Source: Owenia fusiformis (taxonomy: Eukaryota > Annelida > Polychaeta > Sabellida > Oweniidae). From it: DNA of 64,000 bases. The position numbers and the translations under genes were made by a program. The notes beneath the pieces are model-generated. The model was not told the origin of the DNA, did not search any database, and worked only from the letters and a program-made list of their open reading frames with translations. The stretch covers positions 15,523,759 through 15,587,758 of the forward strand of contig CAIIXF020000009.1 in NCBI GenBank assembly GCA_903813345.2. The letters run 5' to 3'. Each line of letters opens with the position of its first letter. Within the stretch, counting starts at the first letter, position 1. Shown in pieces: positions 58,563-64,000 of this stretch.

Positions 58563-59575
58563 CACGCCTAACCATCGACAATGTACAGTGACAAAATATA
58601 CCGTTGTACACTTTAGATGTCATGAAGCAAAAACGGTGATGTGGGTGTGGTGTAGGTTTTATAAATTAATCTGAGTAATACTAAAGGGATTTTATGTTTA
58701 ATATTGTGTGTATTCGATTTGGAAGACATTTACCTTTCTCATTCCGTAAAAAGATTTTCGGGCAGTGCTTGAATGTTTTCGTAGTAAATCTACCCACCAA
58801 CAATGATCGGTTGGAAAATGTTGGTTTTTTCTGCACATTTCCTTTGGTCATTCTTTCCCCTGTCGCCTAAAAGTGTCGATTATTTTTATGAGAATGTTTC
58901 CCAAAAATACATAATTAAGGTCAGTTGAAGATTTAATAAATATTCACGTTTTTGCTAAAATAAAAAATAAATCATAAGTATACATTGTCACCTCGATGTA
59001 CGTTGTCCCATTGAACTTACATATCTGAATTCACAGTTAACCCTTATGTAGACAACGTATTTTTCATAACACTAGGGGGCAGGGGGATCATATTCATTTA
59101 AAACTGAAACGGAACAATCCAGTATTACTAATTCAACTTGATTGAACTATATTGAACCTCTACACTTTCCAGACATACCATAAACGGGATTTCGAAAGTC
59201 ATCTTCGATTAGCTAGTATAGATCTCTTCATGAACTCCTTAAGATCATTAAAATTCATAAAAGTGGAACATAACGCAATGTACCGACGCCGAATGGTCAA
59301 AGAGGTTGGAAGATAACACCCCATGGTCAAATATTAATCACCATATCAACACTTTCATAAAATAAAATAGCATTCAACAAGAGGTAAAAAATCACTTTTA
59401 CCTATTTATCTGTACCAGGGATACATAAAACCCTTAATGCGTTTTGAAATTAAATCATTGCATTTTTTACATTTCAATTACAGGGACAACGTACATTTGA
59501 GATGACAACGTACATTTTTGATTTTTTAAATTATACCAAATACATGAATATTTATAAAACCTTCAACCGTCTTAA
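58563..59575 (+). mobile_element. CACGCCTAACCATCG-family element, truncated copy
   Basis: Starts CACGCCTAACCATCGACAAT immediately after LINE coding remnant and is co-linear with 17370-18435. A stretch at about 59590-59690 is the reverse complement of 58740-58880 (TTTCCTTTG.TCATT..TCCCCTGTC), so part of the opposite arm survives. No clean right terminus was found. Confidence 0.75.
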
Positions 59576-59699
59576 ATTGTGTAGTTTAGAGAAAGATATT
59601 CTCGTAAAAATATTCGGCACTCTTAGATGACAGGGGAGAAATGATCAAAGGAAATGCGGAAAAGTGTGTTTTTTCCAACTGACCAATTCTCGAAATCGT

Positions 59700-61030
59700 T
59701 ATTCCCTCTTCAAAAGAGGAGACGCGAAAATCTTTCCTTATAAGGTCAAAATATTTCCCATGATGCAGTTCGCGGAGGAACAAATTTATACTTCCTTTTT
59801 TCCCTCATAGGTTTAACGTGAGGATTTTCACACCTATTTTTCAAACGATATATTCGTTCATATTCCCATACGAGAGTACAGAAAAAATTATTAGAAACGA
59901 TTGATCTCTTATTAATCTTAATATAACAGCTGTTTTTTTCATTGTATTGATTCATAGCGTGGTGAAAACGATGATTGAAAAGTGAGAAAATATTCCTGAA
60001 GAGAAGGTCACATGATCAGTTACTAGTCGCCATATTGGAAAAAACAATTCCATTCGACTTACAATATTTTCATGCCAATCTTACCGCACTACAAACTGCA
60101 ACATCGATGCAACAACTGAATAAAAGTATTCATCTTCAAATTACATTATTAGGCTAGGCAAATGGAAGTTTAACATCCCAAAAATTGCAACAGTTTTTAA
60201 ATTAGGCTTATATTGTATATTGATACGAGTTGAAAAACATATCAAAAATATAGAAAAATATATGCAGTGGACAAATATGAAATGTTACATTCTAGGTACC
60301 CCCCTCCAAATTTGAGTATAGGATTGTAAATATTTTTATATTTCAAAATGGAATGCTTTTATCAACTAAACGAGTAATATTATGATAGTTTACTGACATA
60401 AGACCAACTAAAAATTGTTAACCAACTATTTGAGTGCAATAATTGGCATTTCTAGCCCCAAATATCTGAAAATAGGCCATCAAATAGCCCGAAATTAATA
60501 TAACAATGTATTTATTTCCGTATCAATTCATTAGAATTGCATGAAAAAAATCAAAGAGTTTATTGTACACCTGACCATTGTATTTGATAAGTATCAGGGT
60601 CATTAAGTGAATATTGAGGGTGAAAATAATATTTGAAATTTCAGTATTTTACCACACCCACTTTTGGGGTGACCTTACTTTTGTTTAATCACTTCCAAGA
60701 TATGTCATATTTGAACTCATCAGCACAACTAAATTATTTGTAAAGGCTTAATTTGTCCTGAAAACAGTTTTTTGATGTTTTCAGGAAAGGATTATGTAAA
60801 AAAGTAGAAATAACAGCAAATGCCAGGTGAAATACAGGGGAAGCCCTACTTTTAGTTGATAACTGCTAAATTATCAAATGTTTTTTCCTTTTAAATTCAA
60901 TTTGATATATAATATACCTTTTCTGGTAAAACAGAGAACTATTTGTTAGAAATTAAGTACAATCAGTGGTCTAAAAATATCCTTGAAAAGGCAACAAAAT
61001 GTTAAATATCCCTGTCCCTGACATCAGTTT
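59700..61030. other. Unannotated AT-rich stretch
   Basis: No gene or repeat recognised; short frames on both strands have no family resemblance. Confidence 0.35.
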
Positions 61031-61034
61031 ATTA

Positions 61035-61605
61035 ATATGAGCCAAAAAAGGTAACCCAACCAAATGTTTGTTAATAACCCAGTCATTCAGCATGGGGTTG
61101 ACATCATATTTGGCAAAATTACCTTGTCCAATGTTCTTTCATTCTTTTTAGTGTCATTGATCTATCCTTAATAGTCACAATTTTATGGCCATTTCCAAAA
61201 TGTGCTCAAAATATCGAAATGTGCCTAACTGACTGGACATCAATACCACCAGTTTTTTTTTATCTGTAGACCTTTTTCTATACTAACAACACTTGAAACA
61301 TAAAAACAAGAGATACGAATGAAGATGAGAGCCATAACACAAGATTTTTATGCTCCTGATTTGTACAACTATGTACGCACAATACGTTCAAGTTGGCCTC
61401 CAGACATGACACCCATATTTCATGGCATGGTATAAAATGGCCATAAAATCGTGAGCACTAGAGATAGACCATTGAGACTGGGTAGATCGATAATACATTG
61501 ACCAAGACTCAATTCTGCCAAATGACACTAAATCCATGCAGGATGACTGGACTGGGTTATTAAGATTTGTTTGGGTTACCTCAGTCTTTGGCTCGCCCTG
61601 TATTA
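61035..61605. mobile_element. MITE with ACAGGGCGAGCCAAA end
   Basis: Left GAGCCAAAAAAGGTAACCCA, then AATAACCCAGTC and CAGCATGG, is inverted at 61540-61605 (CCATGCAGGATGACTGGACT, GGGTTATT, TGGGTTACCTCAG, TTTGGCTCGCCCTGT). The 132-codon minus-strand frame across its right half is spurious. Confidence 0.75.
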
Positions 61606-62380
61606 AAGAAAAATTGTTACTTTTGACTAAGGTGTTCTTAACCACATAGAAATGAAGAAGTTCAACTGAAGAATGTTGGATTTCAAAAATGAAATTCAAT
61701 AAAAATGAGGAAAAGGTTTCTACGTTAATAAATCCTACTGAGTTAACTAGTGTAACGCAAATTAAATCCCACTTGGGTAGCAACACAATAGAATTTGCTG
61801 TGGTTTATTTTTAAGAATGTATGGTTTTATCAAAAGGAAAGTGCATTATTTTTCTATTGTTTTTAAATAATGTACACTTGGCAAGCTATCAAAAACAAGT
61901 GAGACATAAATGACCATTGACAGTTTTTGATAGTTTTCATTCCCTAAAAACAATATACAAAAATACATGTACCCTTCTCTTGTTACTGTGCATTCTTTAG
62001 AATAAAACAATTTATCAATTTTTGTTGCTATCTACATCATTGATCTTATCTTACTTACAAATATTCGGCTGTATTCAAATGCAATGTTCTGGACTGGACA
62101 GTCACCTGTAGTGCACTGAAGCTAGACTAATTATAGCCCACTCAGTCACTTACATCAACTCACACTCATGAGGTCAATGCAACCAACTCTTTTTGTTGTT
62201 ACAATTAATTGGCTAACTACATGAACAGTCAACTCAAAAGAACTCACTCACTTACATGTATCAAACCACTTACCCCTACATGAACAGTCAACACAAAAGA
62301 AATAAAATTTTCCAGATTAGATCATTGACCATTTACCTGCAATATACCATTTACCTGTAATAAGAATGTGTGTGATTTAA
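61606..62380. other. Unannotated stretch with short direct repeats
   Basis: TACATGAACAGTCAACNCAAAAGAA occurs twice (62218 and 62277). Nothing else recognised. Confidence 0.35.
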
Positions 62381-62384
62381 GTAA

Positions 62385-62475
62385 GATAAAGCATTCGAAT
62401 TCGATTTGATAAGAAATAATAACCTCAGGCCTTCGGCCTTCGGTGTATTATTTCTTATAAAATCTCATTCTTATG
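62385..62475. repeat. Short palindrome around GGCCTTCGGCC
   Basis: GCATTCGAATTCGATTTGAT, AAGAAATAATAA is mirrored by TTATTTCTTATAAAATCTCA, TTCTTATGC about a CAGGCCTTCGGCCTTCGG centre: a MITE-sized inverted repeat. Confidence 0.6.
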
Positions 62476-62569
62476 CTTTATCCAGTACGTAAATCCCTGG
62501 TCTTTATACAGGGCATGGTTCGCTTATGTTATGTTCATTATCAAAAATGCTGCCTTAATTTTGTAATCT

Positions 62570-62785
62570 TAACCTTCATATATGTGTGTGCAAAATGTGA
62601 GAGCAAAATTTTGGGCCCCTAAAACCCTAAAGTGGGCCCAAATTTTGAAATATCCAGGCCCATTTACTTCATAATTCAGCCTGAAATTAAAAAATAAGGC
62701 TTTAAAAGGCCCACTTATGACCAAAAAGGTCTTTTTTGGGCCCAATTTTTTTTCTGGGCCCACCCAAGGGGCCCCCTTACATGCC
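62570..62785. repeat. GGGCCC-rich interspersed segment
   Basis: Recurrent GGGCCC/GGCCCA words (TTTGGGCCC, AAGTGGGCCCA, TTTTTTTGGGCCCA) at odds with the AT-rich neighbourhood, resembling the interior of the MITE at 16487. Lies next to the C-terminal end of the transposon gene remnant. Confidence 0.5.
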
Positions 62786-62789
62786 ATAG

Positions 62790-63170
62790 AACAGTTATTC
62801 CATTTTTCTGCAAGTACATCTCATAGAAGTACAATCTGCCTTACACACACAATGGATGATCTCTGAGAGAGGGGAGCTGCATTTAGGCAATTTGTACAAA
62901 AGTTTCGTTGCTTATTTCCCAGCCCAATTATAACGGAGGCAGTTTATTTCCCTCCCACTCCTGGATCTGATGGTACACTCTATAACTGTGGTATTCCGCA
63001 GCATCAGAAGTTGGAGGAAGAACACGGGGCTGCAATAATTCAGATCTTGCTGCTCTCTTTTAATAGAATTTTTGAAGCCTAAGTTCATTTAGGGTTTCAC
63101 CATTTTTCCACCATAAATTGACAAAAGAGCATGTTCCTCTGCAATGACAGAGTTGCTTGCATTTCACTGG
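62790..63170 (-). pseudogene. Cys-rich transposon-type ORF remnant, C-terminal part
   Basis: Minus-strand frames read EEHALLSIYGGKMVKP, then TLNELRLQKFY, then RAARSELLQPRVLPPTSDAA, EYHSYRVYHQIQEWEGNKLP, then SEIIHCVCKADCTSMRCTC and RKME. The 'LPPTsdAa.yHs.RvY.Qi..W' core followed by a C.C..C....C.CrK Cys-rich tail is, from memory, a widespread uncharacterised metazoan transposon-associated protein. Frameshifts and stops show decay. It continues the fragment at 63628-64000 across a foldback insertion. Confidence 0.7.
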
Positions 63171-63191
63171 TTTTCCACTTGATTACGTTGT

Positions 63192-63625
63192 AACAAAATG
63201 TCGGAACATCGAAGGTATGATTTTTCTTTTTTCCTTATTTCACACATTGTAGGCAGAATTCCCACAACATTGTTATCACAAACATGTATCAGTATCATAT
63301 GTTTAAAAAATGTACATATTTGCGGACAAATAGTTCAGAAGACAACAGAATCGTCGATTTAATTCCTCACTTAAGTTACATAAACTGTATTTCCATAAAC
63401 AGTTAAGATCTGCACTTTAACCCAAACCGTTTATGTAACTTAAGTAAGGAATTAAATCAACAATTATGTTGTTTTCTGAGCTATTTTTGCGCAAACATGT
63501 GCATTTTCTAAAACATATGATACTGATACACGATTGTGAGAAAAAACATTGTGGGGATTCTGCCTACACCGCGTGAAAAAAGGAAAAAAGAAAAATAGTA
63601 CCTTCGACGTTTAGACATTTTGTTT
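63192..63625. mobile_element. 434-bp foldback element splitting the ORF remnant
   Basis: Two arms of about 210 bp: AACAAAATGTC...CATCGAAGGTA...TTTTTCTTTTTTCC at the left is complementary to the right end (GGAAAAAAGAAAAATAGTACCTTCGACG, then GACATTTTGTT). The centre is AACTTAAGT-type palindromic sequence. The ORF remnants on both sides belong to one gene, so it inserted there. Confidence 0.85.
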
Positions 63626-63627
63626 TC

Positions 63628-64000
63628 TCAAGAACTCACTCTTTTTCATCTGCCTCAATGATAGCTTCTTGTCTATGCCATTTAACCTGAATGCGGTGTA
63701 CACCCCAGAAAAGATAAACAAAATATCGTCACAGACCACTTTTCCAAAAGACAATCTTATTTCATTTATATTCCAACATTTTGTTTCTTGGGTTGCTGCT
63801 TTTGGTTCAGGTTTGAAGAAACTGTTGAAGTTTGTGTTTTGTGCATGATAAATGAGAAGCACAAGGAGATCTGTATGAGTACTGTATTTTAGGTTTGGAC
63901 ACTTTGGATTGCAGTTTTCACAATCACAATATCTGAATCCAATTCTGAATGTAGCACATGTACACTCAATGTTTTCCAACCTGACAGACAGAATTACCAT
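63628..64000 (-). pseudogene. Cys-rich transposon-type ORF remnant, N-terminal part
   Basis: Open minus-strand frame entering from the right edge. It carries IECTCATFRIGFRYCDCENC, THTDLLVLLIYHAQNT, then WNINEIRLSFGKVVCDDILF, IFSGVYTAFRLNGIDKKLSL. The latter resembles 'dtDvLvLLlhhA', 'W.I......lG..vc..LLfiHA.tGcDTtS.l.giGK' of the same transposon-associated family. The usual GCDTTS is degraded to GVYTAF here. The frame then runs into the foldback terminus at 63625. A donor-like GTGAGT at 63639 makes a host exon formally possible but less likely. Confidence 0.65.

Noticed and set aside
61388-61786. 132-codon minus-strand open frame
   Set aside because: Its C-terminal half lies on the terminal inverted repeat of the MITE at 61035-61605; no family resemblance.
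1-64000. CRISPR arrays, bacterial operons, rRNA genes
   Set aside because: Spliced animal gene, LINEs and eukaryotic transposons; tandem arrays lack alternating unique spacers; no rRNA-like sequence seen.

Overview
The window is eukaryotic and almost certainly from a metazoan. It is AT-rich, mostly non-coding and dense with transposable elements. The one recognisable host gene has short, clearly bounded exons separated by very large introns. Animal-type repeats (LINE tails, hAT, P/THAP, Helitron-like and foldback elements, and arrays of AAAATGGCGGCC modules) point to a marine invertebrate. I cannot resolve the phylum from sequence alone.

Host gene: a sphingosine kinase (SPHK) lies on the minus strand. 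Four consecutive exons can be placed with matching splice phases: 45741-45647 (SGDGL nucleotide-binding motif), 45371-45256 (GGSGNA motif), 13825-13605 (lipid-binding C4 core), and the terminal exon 11298-10538 ending in TAA. The N-terminal exons were not found. A second, diverged but intact copy of the C4 exon (3253-3030) has the same phases. It lies downstream of the terminal exon, so it belongs either to an alternative 3' module or to a neighbouring paralogue whose last exon is off the left edge.

Layout: 1-1858 is one end of a DNA transposon whose full-length inverted partner is 38828-41681. 1859-9700 carries the duplicated SPHK exon, foldback elements, a TSD-flanked LINE fragment and a satellite of YY1-like palindromes. 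9888-13825 is the SPHK 3' end; a 2.1-kb element with nearly perfect inverted ends fills the last intron. 15626-21386 is a 5.8-kb long-TIR element with a 5-bp target duplication. 25215-27990 is a 5'-truncated LINE with one nonsense codon. 27990-34487 holds three Helentron/HINE-like rolling-circle elements, one nested in another, sharing asymmetric inverted ends and perfect AGGTCA DR1 motifs. 34846-36815 is a two-phase satellite (60 bp then 62 bp). 36946-37309 is a hAT MITE. 45256-45741 holds the upstream SPHK exons. 46099-53090 contains several MITEs and foldbacks. 54051-56355 is a decayed THAP/P-like transposon whose host repeat survives uninterrupted at about 51660-52090. 56911-59575 contains LINE debris and a long-TIR element relative. 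61035-64000 ends in MITEs and a decayed Cys-rich transposon gene split by a foldback.

Only SPHK is likely to be a functional host gene. Nearly all other open frames are short, chance or decayed transposon frames. All assignments are by eye from motifs; no database comparison was possible.
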